A stretch of DNA of 64,000 nucleotides from Fumia sp045645505 (GCA_045645505.1 JAZRIW010000001.1:14547-78546), one strand, 5' to 3'; positions 16,300 through 24,502 are shown, counted from the stretch's first letter. Notes: a model not told the origin generated them from the sequence alone. Program-made: numbers and translations.

Positions 16300-17082
16300 G
16301 TGCGAAAAATTTCTCTTACAGAGTTTATAGCTGCTACCGTATTATCCACCTGCTTTATAACACTGGGAGGTCATTACAGCCTTTACGCTGTAATTTTATC
16401 AGGCCTTTTAAAACTTCTTATTTTAACTTTTCTTTTTAAAATCAAAAACACTGAATATATCTTAGGTGGTTTTTTCTTTTTTATTTCTATACAAACAATT
16501 TTTGCTCTTAAAGATTTTTTAGTAAATACAATCTACCCCGATTCTTCATCATTTTTCTTTATTTTCACACTGATATTAGCTACCATTTACGGAGTTTATA
16601 TGGGAATTGAAGGGATTACACGAAGTGCATTTATAATATCAGTTATATTCTTCCTGGGACTTCTCTTTTCAATCTTTGGAAATATTGAAAATTATGAAAT
16701 CTATAAAATTTCAACCGAAAATTTATTATATGAAACAATTAAAATAATAATTTTATCCCCTGAAATATTGCTTTTTATAGCTTTAAAAGAAAATCTTTCC
16801 GACGAAAAAGCCTGTAAAAAAGGGGCTTATCTTTATATTTTAATCTCAACTTTAATTCTATCGTCAATTTCCCTCATCACAACCTTTACACTTGGAAAAA
16901 CCGCTTTTACAGAAAGATTCCCATACTACACAGTAAACACCCTGGCAAAAATTTCGGTATTTCAACGTCTTGACGCACTTTATATGTCAAGTTTCATATT
17001 TTCAGGAATCATAAGAAGCAGTATCTACCTTTTTAGTGGCTTAAAACCTTTAAGATTCAGGAGGAAAAAAAGTGCGGATTAA
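16300..17082 (+). CDS. gerKB: Spore germination receptor B subunit (GerB, permease-like), short form
   Basis: A hydrophobic 260-residue protein of the amino acid/polyamine permease-like GerB family, beginning KISLTEFIAA. The GTG at 16300 is preferred (AGGAG 7 bp upstream, 1 bp after the gerA stop); an in-frame ATG at 16240 lies inside gerA. Usual GerB proteins are about 360 residues with 10 helices, whereas this one is about 100 shorter and shows about eight hydrophobic segments. No stop or frame break is seen, so it is a compact family member or an internal deletion. It overlaps gerC by 11 bp. Confidence 0.85.
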   Translation: MRKISLTEFIAATVLSTCFITLGGHYSLYAVILSGLLKLLILTFLFKIKNTEYILGGFFFFISIQTIFALKDFLVNTIYPDSSSFFFIFTLILATIYGVYMGIEGITRSAFIISVIFFLGLLFSIFGNIENYEIYKISTENLLYETIKIIILSPEILLFIALKENLSDEKACKKGAYLYILISTLILSSISLITTFTLGKTAFTERFPYYTVNTLAKISVFQRLDALYMSSFIFSGIIRSSIYLFSGLKPLRFRRKKSAD

Positions 17083-18088
17083 AATACTTTTTGTGCTTAT
17101 ACCGTTAATTTTATTTTCATCTTGTTTAGAAGCTGTAAATCTTCAGGACAGAGCTATAGTTCAGGCTATCGGAATTGATTATAAAGAAAATGAATTTTTA
17201 GTGACTATGCAGATTTTCAGTTCAGAAAGCAATACCGCTGAAAATTTTATAGATCCTTCAAAACAAAACTCTAAAGTGATAACCTGTAGCGGAAAAACCA
17301 TTCAAGACGCCATCAAAAAAACCTCAATAAGTCAAGGAAAAGAATTCTTTTTAGGGCATAACAGATTGATAATTTTAGGAAACTCGGCATTATCCCTCCC
17401 CTTAAACGAATTGTTTTCTTATTTTACATCCGCTACCGATTCAAGAAAAGACGTAAAACTCTTAATAAGTGAAGAAGATGCTTCATCTATATTAAATGCC
17501 GATATAAACCAAGGAATTTTACCTGCACTGACTATCGAAAAAATAGTGGAAAACGCCTACAACGACTCAAAAATCACCAAAACCTTTCTCCTTGATTTGT
17601 TAAAAAAAGATAACGTCATTATCCCTTTGATAAAACCATTGACTAACCCAAATGAAAAATCACTTAAAACCATAAGTCTAACAGGCAGCGCTTTGTTTAC
17701 CGATAATATCTATAAAGACAAATTAAGCTTTGATGAAACAACCGGTGCAATTTTTATGCTTGATTGGCTTAAAACGGCATCATATTCACTAAAAACCAAG
17801 GAGTTTAAAGAGCTATCGGTAGAAATTTACCAAAGTAAAACAAAAATCAAAGATAACACAGCAAAAATTTTTGCAAAAGCAAGAATTGTAGATTTTATTT
17901 TGAACGACCAAATGGAAATTAACGAAGAAGCTTTGATTTCTGCAGAAAAAGAGATTGAAAAGCAAATCACTTTACAATGCAAAAAAGCCCTTATCAAAGG
18001 GAAAAATCAAAACTTCAAACCTTTTGACGATATAACTTTACAAAATGTAACAGTAAATATTTTAAGAAAAGGAATGAGAAAAAAATAA
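17072..18088 (+). CDS. gerKC: Spore germination lipoprotein C subunit (Ger(x)C)
   Basis: A 338-residue lipoprotein whose GTG start overlaps gerB by 11 bp and is preceded by AGGAGG. The signal ends LFSSC (Cys at about residue 17). Then NLQDRAIVQAIGIDY, the family start of the mature domain, GREFFLGHN-like text and DSRKDVKLLISE follow. GerC docks on the receptor at the outer face of the inner spore membrane. It is slightly short for the family (about 360-400). It is terminated by the hairpin at 18088-18119. Confidence 0.92.
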   Translation: MRIKILFVLIPLILFSSCLEAVNLQDRAIVQAIGIDYKENEFLVTMQIFSSESNTAENFIDPSKQNSKVITCSGKTIQDAIKKTSISQGKEFFLGHNRLIILGNSALSLPLNELFSYFTSATDSRKDVKLLISEEDASSILNADINQGILPALTIEKIVENAYNDSKITKTFLLDLLKKDNVIIPLIKPLTNPNEKSLKTISLTGSALFTDNIYKDKLSFDETTGAIFMLDWLKTASYSLKTKEFKELSVEIYQSKTKIKDNTAKIFAKARIVDFILNDQMEINEEALISAEKEIEKQITLQCKKALIKGKNQNFKPFDDITLQNVTVNILRKGMRKK

Positions 18089-18119
18089 AGTCTGCTGAAA
18101 TTATCAGCAGACTTTTTTA
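18088..18119 (+). terminator. Terminator of the ger operon
   Basis: Stem AGTCTGCTGA / TCAGCAGACT with a 5-nt loop and T6, immediately after the gerC stop. It also overlaps the 3' end of the convergent nrdR. Confidence 0.88.
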
Positions 18120-18575
18120 TTTTTTTTCTTTTTTTAACGCTTTAAGTTCAGCCAAGAACGATTCCAAATCTGAAAAATCTCTGTAAACCGAAGCAAATCT
18201 TACATAAGCTACTTTATCTAAATTCTTAAGTTCTATCAAAACCTTTTCTCCAAGTTCAACAGAACTTACCTCTTTCACCAAAGAGTTTGCGTAATCAAGT
18301 TCGATAGAATCCACAAATTTTTCAAGCATCGCAAGTGAAACAGGTCTCTTTTCACAAGCACGCAACAAACCGCCTAAAAGCTTATTTCTGTCAAACATCT
18401 GCCTTGAACCATCTTTTTTTACCACAACAAGCGGAGTTGTTTCCACCACCTCATAAGTGGTAAATCTTTTATTACAAGCAAGACATTCACGTCGTCTGCG
18501 GATTTTCTCTCCATCCTCAGTAGGCCTTGAATCAATAACCTTACTGTCGGAAACAGAACAATACGGACATTTCAT
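18117..18575 (-). CDS. nrdR: Transcriptional repressor NrdR
   Basis: A 152-residue zinc-ribbon and ATP-cone repressor of ribonucleotide reductase genes. CPYC at 3-6 and CLAC at about 31-34 bind zinc; VVVKKDGSRQMFDRNKLLGGLLRACEKRPV is the start of the ATP-cone, which senses ATP/dATP. No nrd genes or obvious paired NrdR boxes occur in the window, so it acts elsewhere in the genome. It lies 9 bp downstream of a lipoprotein gene. Confidence 0.97.
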   Translation of the reverse strand: MKCPYCSVSDSKVIDSRPTEDGEKIRRRRECLACNKRFTTYEVVETTPLVVVKKDGSRQMFDRNKLLGGLLRACEKRPVSLAMLEKFVDSIELDYANSLVKEVSSVELGEKVLIELKNLDKVAYVRFASVYRDFSDLESFLAELKALKKEKK

Positions 18576-18584
18576 AAAATCACC

Positions 18585-19454
18585 CTAAACCCTTTTTGTA
18601 TAAATTATTGTATCGTTTACATAGAATTCGTCGTTTGATTTAAATGGTATAGTGCATTCTTTATCGGAAAAAGTTCCAATATATTCAGGGCTTACAATTG
18701 CAGTAACTGCAACACCTTGTGAAACTTCAATTGAATAGGATTTTTCGTTATCAGTATCTGCATCAGCAATAACTGTAACTGTTCTTTTTTCTTCGGAGCC
18801 ATAGTTAGTAAGGTGACTTGGAATTTCATAAGGCTTATTGTTATATTCAATATCAAAAGAAAGAAGCTTCTTTTCCACACCGCTTCTGTTTATGATTATA
18901 ACATCCCAGCCCAATAAATATCCCTTATCATTGAGCTTAAACACCACGTATCCGTCAAGGGCATCCAAAGCCAGATCATAGTCATGATAATAAGACTGAA
19001 TTTCCATAACACTGAGCTCAAATGTTAATTCCCTGCCATCTGAAACTTCTTTTTCCTTACAATTCTCAGCAGAAGCAAAAGAGTTTACCAATAAAATATC
19101 TGACCACATCTTGCGATATTCGTTGATATAATCATTTTCAACAAACAAAGTCTCAAAAATAGCACCATTATCGGAATCAAAACCAAACATTTTATCCTTT
19201 GTGATAATCATCACGTTACGAAAACTGTCTTCTTTTACAATCATATCCTTATCGGCATAAAGATAGGTAGAATAAACACCTTCTCCCTCTTCCCCATAAA
19301 ACTGACTGTGTATTGAAACGTTATCATATTCTTTAAGGACAGAATCTACAGTGTTTTTAGCATATATATCCTCTTTTGTAAGCACTTTATCTGAACAAGA
19401 AGAAAAACTAAGCAAGGTGGCAACTGATAATAAAATAAGCATAAACCTTTTCAT
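18585..19454 (-). CDS. Exported lipoprotein of unknown function
   Basis: A 289-residue protein starting MKRFMLILL, with a lipobox LSFSSC and mature Cys near residue 20. ATG 19454 is preferred over a GTG at 19463 because AAAGGAAG lies about 10 bp before the ATG but abuts the GTG. The body resembles LolA/DUF-type lipoprotein carriers in layout (mixed beta strands, YLYADKDMIVKED), and the last 60 residues form a small repeat-like beta domain (TVTVIADADTDNEKSYS, then VTAIVSPEYIGTF). No family is recognised with confidence. Confidence 0.75.
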   Translation of the reverse strand: MKRFMLILLSVATLLSFSSCSDKVLTKEDIYAKNTVDSVLKEYDNVSIHSQFYGEEGEGVYSTYLYADKDMIVKEDSFRNVMIITKDKMFGFDSDNGAIFETLFVENDYINEYRKMWSDILLVNSFASAENCKEKEVSDGRELTFELSVMEIQSYYHDYDLALDALDGYVVFKLNDKGYLLGWDVIIINRSGVEKKLLSFDIEYNNKPYEIPSHLTNYGSEEKRTVTVIADADTDNEKSYSIEVSQGVAVTAIVSPEYIGTFSDKECTIPFKSNDEFYVNDTIIYTKRV

Positions 19455-19527
19455 AAAATCCACTTCCTTTTAATAAAAATTATTTCAATATTCTAAATTA
19501 AATACAATTATTTACATATAGAAATTA

Positions 19528-19556
19528 TTGACTACTGTAACAATATATGATATAAT
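19528..19556 (+). promoter_or_regulatory. Strong sigma-A promoter of the structured RNA
   Basis: TTGACT (19528-19533), exactly 17 bp, TATAAT (19551-19556). Predicted start at 19561-19563 coincides with the base of a 17-bp helix, and no convincing reading frame follows. Confidence 0.85.
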
Positions 19557-19560
19557 GCGA

Positions 19561-19733
19561 TTGTCACATAAATTCTCAATATCTCACTTAGGATAGGTGT
19601 GTATTTTTATCGTTATTTTTGGTAAAAATGCAGACTCTATTTTCGCATACTTATCCAAGTGTGAGAGAATTTGTGTGACAACAAACAGAGTTGTGCATTT
19701 TTCGTGCACTGACTTTTGTTGGTGCACTTTTTT
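19561..19733 (+). ncRNA. Highly structured small RNA, 6S-RNA-like architecture
   Basis: A promoter-to-terminator unit of about 170 nt within the 400-bp gene-free stretch 19464-19863. Bases 19561-19577 pair with 19665-19681 over 17 bp with one G-U. Inside, an asymmetric internal loop (AATAT on one side) is followed by GGATA/TATCC and an AU-rich apical stem (ATTTTTA with TAAAAAT). A terminator hairpin at 19704-19733 ends the unit. A single long imperfect hairpin that begins at the transcription start and carries an open bubble is the layout of 6S RNA, which binds sigma-A polymerase. Primary-sequence identity to 6S could not be confirmed; another clostridial sRNA is possible. Confidence 0.6.
19704..19733 (+). 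terminator. First terminator of the structured RNA
   Basis: GTGCACTGAC-TTTT-GTTGGTGCAC (two G-U pairs) followed by six T. An outer arm AACAGAG (19684-19690) and CTCTGTT (19743-19749) can enclose it. Confidence 0.8.
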
Positions 19734-19773
19734 AATTTTGCACTCTGTTTTAAAAGGTTTCGACACTTCTAAG

Positions 19774-19799
19774 AAATCCGCTTATACGGCGGATTTTTT
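19774..19799 (+). terminator. Second, back-up terminator downstream of the structured RNA
   Basis: AAATCCGC-TTATACG-GCGGATTT followed by T6, 40 bp after the first terminator and before the convergent GDSL hydrolase gene. Confidence 0.75.
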
Positions 19800-19863
19800 C
19801 ATTCCAGAACTTTTAAAAATTTTAGAAAATCCACACAGTATGATTATATCATAAAAATACTGA

Positions 19864-20580
19864 TCATACAATACCAATTTCACTCTTTAAAAGCTTAAAT
19901 ATAACATCGTATCCATCGTCATTCGGATGCAATCCGTCACGCAGAAGACTGTCGGGTAAAACATCATTTTTCTCACAATAATCCCAAAAAAGTGAATACA
20001 TATCTATAAATGGAAATCCGCACTCAAAATGTGCTTTCAGATAAAGATTATGTATATCTTCCATATGAATTACACGCCAGTAATTCTCACCATCTTTTTC
20101 ATTTGTACTTGAAACCGGAATATTAGCTACTAAAATATAATCCTTTTTATTTTTCTCAAATACCTTGTTAAGTCTTAAAATCTCGTTGTAAACAAAGGTA
20201 CAATGTTCTTCTTTACCGGGGCGTCTTTCACTATCTTCAAAAAACACGTGTCTGTTATTTGTACCGATAGTGCAAATAATTATATCATCATCCTCAGAAA
20301 CCAATTTATCAAAATTCTCAATCACAAAACCTATATCTGTTCCGCTACAGGCATTATTTATAACCTTGCAATTAAATCTGCTTTCCAAAAACTCTTTAAA
20401 CGACTTTGCCCAGCAGTATCCATAAGGATTTCTTTTAAAACCTTCTACAATCGGTTCACCATTTTGCTCAAAACCGCTTCCGCCACTGCCATGAGTAATT
20501 GAATCGCCCAAAAGCTTAATATTCACTGTTTTATCAGATAAAATAAGCTTACTGAAAATTCTTACAACATCTTTGTTCAT
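19864..20580 (-). CDS. SGNH/GDSL-family hydrolase
   Basis: A 238-residue esterase-type protein without signal peptide. Block I GDSITHG has the nucleophile Ser27, block III ICTIGTNNR carries the oxyanion Asn, and block V DGLHPNDDGY supplies Asp and His. Such enzymes deacetylate carbohydrates or hydrolyse acyl esters. ATG 20580 is chosen over 20598 because AGGAG sits about 10 bp before it. Its 5' end overlaps the 3' end of the sugar isomerase gene by about 30 bp, so the two are co-translated and probably share a carbohydrate pathway. Confidence 0.88.
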   Translation of the reverse strand: MNKDVVRIFSKLILSDKTVNIKLLGDSITHGSGGSGFEQNGEPIVEGFKRNPYGYCWAKSFKEFLESRFNCKVINNACSGTDIGFVIENFDKLVSEDDDIIICTIGTNNRHVFFEDSERRPGKEEHCTFVYNEILRLNKVFEKNKKDYILVANIPVSSTNEKDGENYWRVIHMEDIHNLYLKAHFECGFPFIDMYSLFWDYCEKNDVLPDSLLRDGLHPNDDGYDVIFKLLKSEIGIV

Positions 20581-21343
20581 GTTTTTTAATCTCCTCATAA
20601 GAGCTTAAAAGTTCCTCATATTCTTTATAATTTCTGCGATAAAGTTCAAGTATAACTCCACCATCAAAATTATGCTTATGAAGCAAAGAGAAAAACCTTG
20701 AAAAATCAGTATCTCCCTCTCCTATTGGCAAACACTCCTCAAGTGCGGTACCATCGCTTATATGGATATGACAAATATTATCAGAAAGTGTCTTAAACAT
20801 TTCAAAGAAATCAGTCTCAGACCTTCTCGCTTGTTTTAAATCAAGGACAAATTTCACATCATTTTTTAAAGCTTTCTGCATATTTTTTAAAAACTCAAAA
20901 CTACCGCTTTTACATCTTGAAACATTCTCCTGAGCCACCGTCACAGAAAACTCCTGACCTAACTTAAAAAGCTTTAAATACCTTTCAAAATATCTTTCCT
21001 CAGGGCAACTGTCATTAGAGCCGTGAAGCACTAAAATCTCGGCTCCGAGTTCATTTGCCGCCTCGAAATACCTTTTATACATCTCAAGCCCGTCATCTAC
21101 CCTGCGTTCATATTCCGAGAAAAAAAGCATAGGTTCAAGCTGACAGGTAAAAGGGTGAACAGAAATTACCTTAGTTCCCCCAAAATCAAAAATACCCTTT
21201 AATTTTTTCAGATATTCTTTTTTAGTTTCAAGAAAAGAATTGATAAAAATCTCGGTAGCCTCTACCCTGTTATCAGCTAAAAATGAAGCCGCATCTTCGG
21301 TGAGCATTGGATAAAAGCATGATGTAGAAATTCCTGCATACAT
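20549..21343 (-). CDS. Sugar phosphate isomerase/epimerase-like TIM-barrel protein
   Basis: A 264-residue protein of the xylose-isomerase-like/AP-endonuclease-2 fold. Metal-binding positions are seen in VISVHPF, LVLHGSND, AQENVS (Glu), FVLDLKQ (Asp), HIHISDG (His) and the C-terminal VILELYR (Glu). The substrate is unknown in this superfamily without context; the overlapping GDSL esterase suggests a modified sugar. The start codon has a GAGGTAAG-type site upstream. Convergent terminator and secF lie upstream on the same strand. Confidence 0.85.
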   Translation of the reverse strand: MYAGISTSCFYPMLTEDAASFLADNRVEATEIFINSFLETKKEYLKKLKGIFDFGGTKVISVHPFTCQLEPMLFFSEYERRVDDGLEMYKRYFEAANELGAEILVLHGSNDSCPEERYFERYLKLFKLGQEFSVTVAQENVSRCKSGSFEFLKNMQKALKNDVKFVLDLKQARRSETDFFEMFKTLSDNICHIHISDGTALEECLPIGEGDTDFSRFFSLLHKHNFDGGVILELYRRNYKEYEELLSSYEEIKKHEQRCCKNFQ

Positions 21344-21363
21344 AATACTTACCTCAAAAATCA

Positions 21364-21390
21364 GAAAAAGCCACCCAAAATGAGTGGCTT
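21364..21390 (-). terminator. Terminator after secF
   Basis: AAGCCAC/GTGGCTT stem with an internal mismatch and a T5 run on the minus strand, just past the secF stop and before the isomerase gene. Confidence 0.7.
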
Positions 21391-21399
21391 AATTCTTTA

Positions 21400-22356
21400 T
21401 TATACGTTCTTACCACGTTTTCTGCGGATTTTAAACTGTTGCCAAACAACCCATATCGGACCTGAAAGACAGATAGAGGAATAAGCACCTGAAATCAAAC
21501 CGATAATCAACGGGAATGCAAAAGTAATAATCGACTGTGTATTGTTGATTAAAGCCAAGATGCAAACAACTACCATTGCAATTAAAGTAGAGATAGTTGT
21601 GTTGATTGTTCTTGAAAGTGTCTGGTTGATTGAAAGGTTAACAATATCCTTGATGTTTCCTTCAGAAATGCGACCAACATGAGCATTTGCATTTTCACGG
21701 ATACGGTCGTAAATAACGATGGTATCATTTACAGAGTAGCCTAAGATAACTAAAAGTACAGCAATAAAGTTATCATCTAACGACATACGGAAGATAATAA
21801 AAATAGCAAATACTACCAAAATATCATGAAGCAAAGCCACAACCGCAAACACACCTGCGGACCAACCACCAATTTTTCTGAATCGCAAAGCGATATATAA
21901 AATCATAAAGATTGCAGAGAAAGCAACAGCAACCAAAGATTTTAAAAGGAAGTCTTTACCCATTGTAGGTGAAACCGAGTTGATAGAAACAGTTTTAATT
22001 GTATTATCAGGATATTTTTCCTGCAAAGAAGAAGTCATATTATTCTGCTCTTCAACAGAAAGTCCTTCTTTGGAAGCGAATGTCAATACAACATTAGGCT
22101 CATCGGTTACAGCATTCTTAGAATTACGTGCAGAAACCTCCATGCCGGTAGATTCATTGACAAAAGCTTCAACATCTTCAAGGTTCAACTCACCGGAATA
22201 AGAATAAGTAGCAATTGTACCACCCTTAAACTGGATATCGAGATTTACACCGAAAATAAAAGCAAAAATCAACGCAACAGCGATAATAGAACAAGAAATA
22301 ATGTAACAAATTTTTCTGCTCTTTACAAAATCAAAGGTAGGAATTTTCATAGCCAT
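21400..22356 (-). CDS. secF: Protein translocase subunit SecF
   Basis: A 318-residue membrane protein that assists SecYEG-dependent export using the proton or sodium motive force. It has one N-terminal helix, the FKGGTIATYSY entry, then five C-terminal helices with ALRFRKIGGWSAG, VVALLHDILVVFA and GYSVNDTIVIYDRIREN, all SecF signatures. Its ATG overlaps the secD stop by 1 bp (TAATG-like junction), indicating coupling. SecD and SecF are separate here, unlike the fused SecDF of Bacillus. Confidence 0.97.
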   Translation of the reverse strand: MAMKIPTFDFVKSRKICYIISCSIIAVALIFAFIFGVNLDIQFKGGTIATYSYSGELNLEDVEAFVNESTGMEVSARNSKNAVTDEPNVVLTFASKEGLSVEEQNNMTSSLQEKYPDNTIKTVSINSVSPTMGKDFLLKSLVAVAFSAIFMILYIALRFRKIGGWSAGVFAVVALLHDILVVFAIFIIFRMSLDDNFIAVLLVILGYSVNDTIVIYDRIRENANAHVGRISEGNIKDIVNLSINQTLSRTINTTISTLIAMVVVCILALINNTQSIITFAFPLIIGLISGAYSSICLSGPIWVVWQQFKIRRKRGKNV

Positions 22357-23759
22357 TATTTCTCACCTCCATAATACCACGGTTTGCGGAAGATTTTAAA
22401 TTTAGAAATTGATTTCAGCATAAGCTTAGAAGCAGTAACACCAAATACAAAGTTCATGATAGCACCTACGAGCAAGGTATAACCGAATGAGTAAATAGCA
22501 CCTGCAGTAGATTGACCGAAACCAATAAACAAGAATGAGAGAAGTTTTGCAAAGAGTGAATCAGAAGGACCGAAAGCACCCATCAAAACAATAGCGATGA
22601 TGATAAGAGTTAAGTTACCATCAAAAATAGCAGAAAATGCTCTTTCATAACCTAAAGCGATAGAACCGTCGATAGATTTACCGCTTGAAATCTCTTCTTT
22701 AATACGTGCAGCAGAGATAATGTTAGCATCAACACCCATACCTACTGAAAGGATAATACCCGCAATACCTGGCAAAGTTAAAGTAAAGCTTGAAATGAAA
22801 GGTAAGAAACCTGTAACAGCGGCAATAGAACCTGCAACCTGTCCAAGCAATGCGATAACAGCAACTGCGCCGGGGAGACGATACATAAATGTTACGAAAA
22901 GTGCAACAAGGATAAATGCAATAATACCTGCAAGAATCATAACATCTCTTGCGCCCATACCAAGTGTCGGGTCAATGGTATTAAAGTCCTGAGTTTCAAG
23001 TTTAAAGGGCAATGCACCTGAGTTAATCTTATCAGCAAGTGCCTGAGCTTCTTCAGGAGTAAAATCACCTGTAATCTGAGCTTTACCGTCAGTAATAGCA
23101 TCATTAACAGTCGGATAAGAAATCATAGTGTCGTCCATCCAGATTGAAATAACACCCTTTGAAGCAGCAAGACGTGTGGTAGCATCAGCAAATTTCTGCT
23201 TACCTGAATCATTAAGCTCAAGGCTTACAATGTAAGAAGGATTATCCTGACCATTGTCAATATAACCTGCCTGAGCTGATTTAATATCAGCACCCTCCAA
23301 AATTACATTGGAAGCAGTAATACCTGTGGGTTTTCCGCTTGCATCAATCTCATTACCTTCTCTGAAAGTAAGAAGAGCGGTTTCGCCGAGCTCTTTAATA
23401 GCAGTTTCAGGATCGTAATTAGATTCTCCCTCTTTCCAGGGGAAACGAACCAAAACTCTGTCTTTGTTGTAGTCAACATAGACTTCATTATCGGTAATGT
23501 GTAAATTAACAAGACGCTGTTCGATAACAGCACGCGCAGCGTTCATCTGTTCATCGGTAGCATCAATACCCTCGGGAGGTGTAAATGTAACGTCAACACC
23601 GCCTCGAATGTCGATACCCCAACGGATATCGTTTCCGCCCTTAAAATAAGTCGTTTTCTTATCACCATATACAGTAGAAAGACCGGTAAAGGAAACTACT
23701 GTCAAGAGGATGATAAAAATTGACACAATGAAAAAGACGGATTTTCCAACTCGTTTCAT
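22356..23759 (-). CDS. secD: Protein translocase subunit SecD
   Basis: A 467-residue partner of SecF. IRWGIDIRGGVDVTF near the N-terminus, the periplasmic P1 domain, then TLPGIAGIILSVGMGVDANI and six helices with LLSFLFIGFGQSTAGAIYSFG. ATG 23759 is used, as GGAGG lies 9 bp before it; an in-frame ATG at 23822 has no site. In many Clostridia secD-secF lie next to yajC-TIGR04086-SCIFF; here that cluster is 32 kb away on the same strand. Confidence 0.96.
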   Translation of the reverse strand: MKRVGKSVFFIVSIFIILLTVVSFTGLSTVYGDKKTTYFKGGNDIRWGIDIRGGVDVTFTPPEGIDATDEQMNAARAVIEQRLVNLHITDNEVYVDYNKDRVLVRFPWKEGESNYDPETAIKELGETALLTFREGNEIDASGKPTGITASNVILEGADIKSAQAGYIDNGQDNPSYIVSLELNDSGKQKFADATTRLAASKGVISIWMDDTMISYPTVNDAITDGKAQITGDFTPEEAQALADKINSGALPFKLETQDFNTIDPTLGMGARDVMILAGIIAFILVALFVTFMYRLPGAVAVIALLGQVAGSIAAVTGFLPFISSFTLTLPGIAGIILSVGMGVDANIISAARIKEEISSGKSIDGSIALGYERAFSAIFDGNLTLIIIAIVLMGAFGPSDSLFAKLLSFLFIGFGQSTAGAIYSFGYTLLVGAIMNFVFGVTASKLMLKSISKFKIFRKPWYYGGEK

Positions 23760-23833
23760 GGGACAATTCCTCCAGTATTTCTGAATTATCTGCCTGTCAC
23801 AGCTAAAAATATGACAAGACATCGGTAAAGTAT

Positions 23834-23862
23834 ATTATATAAGAATTATCTTAAAAAGTCAA
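23834..23862 (-). promoter_or_regulatory. Sigma-A promoter of secDF
   Basis: On the minus strand TTGACT (23862-23857), 17 bp, TATAAT (23839-23834). Start near 23828, giving a 70-nt leader with a TGTCA/TGACA hairpin. Confidence 0.8.
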
Positions 23863-23879
23863 GTAAAATACCATTATAT

Positions 23880-23908
23880 TTGCAACTTTTTACAAAATAT
23901 GTTATAAT
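23880..23908 (+). promoter_or_regulatory. Sigma-A promoter of queT
   Basis: TTGCAA (23880-23885), 17 bp, TATAAT (23903-23908). The transcript would begin near 23914, just ahead of the riboswitch. It is divergent from the secDF promoter. Confidence 0.75.
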
Positions 23909-23916
23909 ACATAACA

Positions 23917-23985
23917 TTGTAGTGGTTTCACCCGTGCCCGACCACGATAAAACAGTAAATATTGTAAATTTTGTTGCACGGAGAA
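23917..23985 (+). promoter_or_regulatory. preQ1-III-type riboswitch controlling queT
   Basis: The leader folds as an H-type pseudoknot. P1 is GTGG (23922-23925) with CCAC (23942-23945), and its loop holds TTTCACCCGTGC. The loop segment CCGTGC (23932-23937) pairs with GCACGG (23976-23981), 31 nt past P1, and an AU-rich accessory hairpin fills the gap. GCACGG runs into the GGAG ribosome site, so ligand-stabilised pairing would block translation. The order, the GGUUUCA-CCCGU loop and the location before queT match the preQ1-III class, known from Faecalibacterium relatives. Ligand class is from pattern memory and context. Confidence 0.8.
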
Positions 23986-23995
23986 GGATGTAAAA

Positions 23996-24502
23996 ATGGT
24001 AAAAAAACTCATGAAAATCTCTTTAATAGGAGCTTTATACACAGCCCTCACCTTTATAAGCGCTCCTTTTTCATTCGGAATGATTCAGTTTCGGTTAAGT
24101 GAAATCTTGTGCTTACTACCTTTATTCAGCCCCATTTCTGTTTTGGGAGTAACTTTTGGCTGCTTTGCTTCTAACCTTATCGGATTTTTCATAGGAATAA
24201 ATCCAACGGGAATTTTAGATGCATTGATAGGCACTTTTGCTACATTTTCAGCAGGGGTATTGACCTGTCTCACAGGAAAGCTTATTACATCAAAGAAAAT
24301 TAAAATCGTACTTGCCCCTCTCCCACCCGTCTTATTAAACGGACTTTTAATCGGTGCAGAATTGACCTTTATCTTTAAAGGAAGTTTTATTATAAATGCA
24401 CTTTCGGTTGCAATCGGAGAAACAGTTATTTGCTATGGACTCGGAATGGTACTGATATCTATTTTAATAAAAAATGATTTTTACAAGAAAATTTTTAAAT
24501 AA
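23996..24502 (+). CDS. queT: QueT family preQ1/queuosine-precursor transporter
   Basis: A 168-residue integral membrane protein with five to six helices and the S-component-like pattern of QueT (formerly COG4708), including FSFGMIQFRLSEILCLLPLFSP near residue 25-45 and SNLIGFFIGINPTGILDALIGT. It is the substrate-binding subunit of an ECF-type importer for a queuosine precursor; the energising ECF module is not in the window. The preQ1-III-like leader supports the assignment and predicts repression when the precursor is plentiful. It is monocistronic, closed by a strong terminator. Confidence 0.92.
   Translation: MVKKLMKISLIGALYTALTFISAPFSFGMIQFRLSEILCLLPLFSPISVLGVTFGCFASNLIGFFIGINPTGILDALIGTFATFSAGVLTCLTGKLITSKKIKIVLAPLPPVLLNGLLIGAELTFIFKGSFIINALSVAIGETVICYGLGMVLISILIKNDFYKKIFK

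Noticed and set aside
19597..19854. An 85-codon plus-strand open frame across the structured RNA region
   Set aside because: No ribosome site, unlikely composition (many Cys and Phe), and it reads through two terminators; the RNA structure explains the sequence better.
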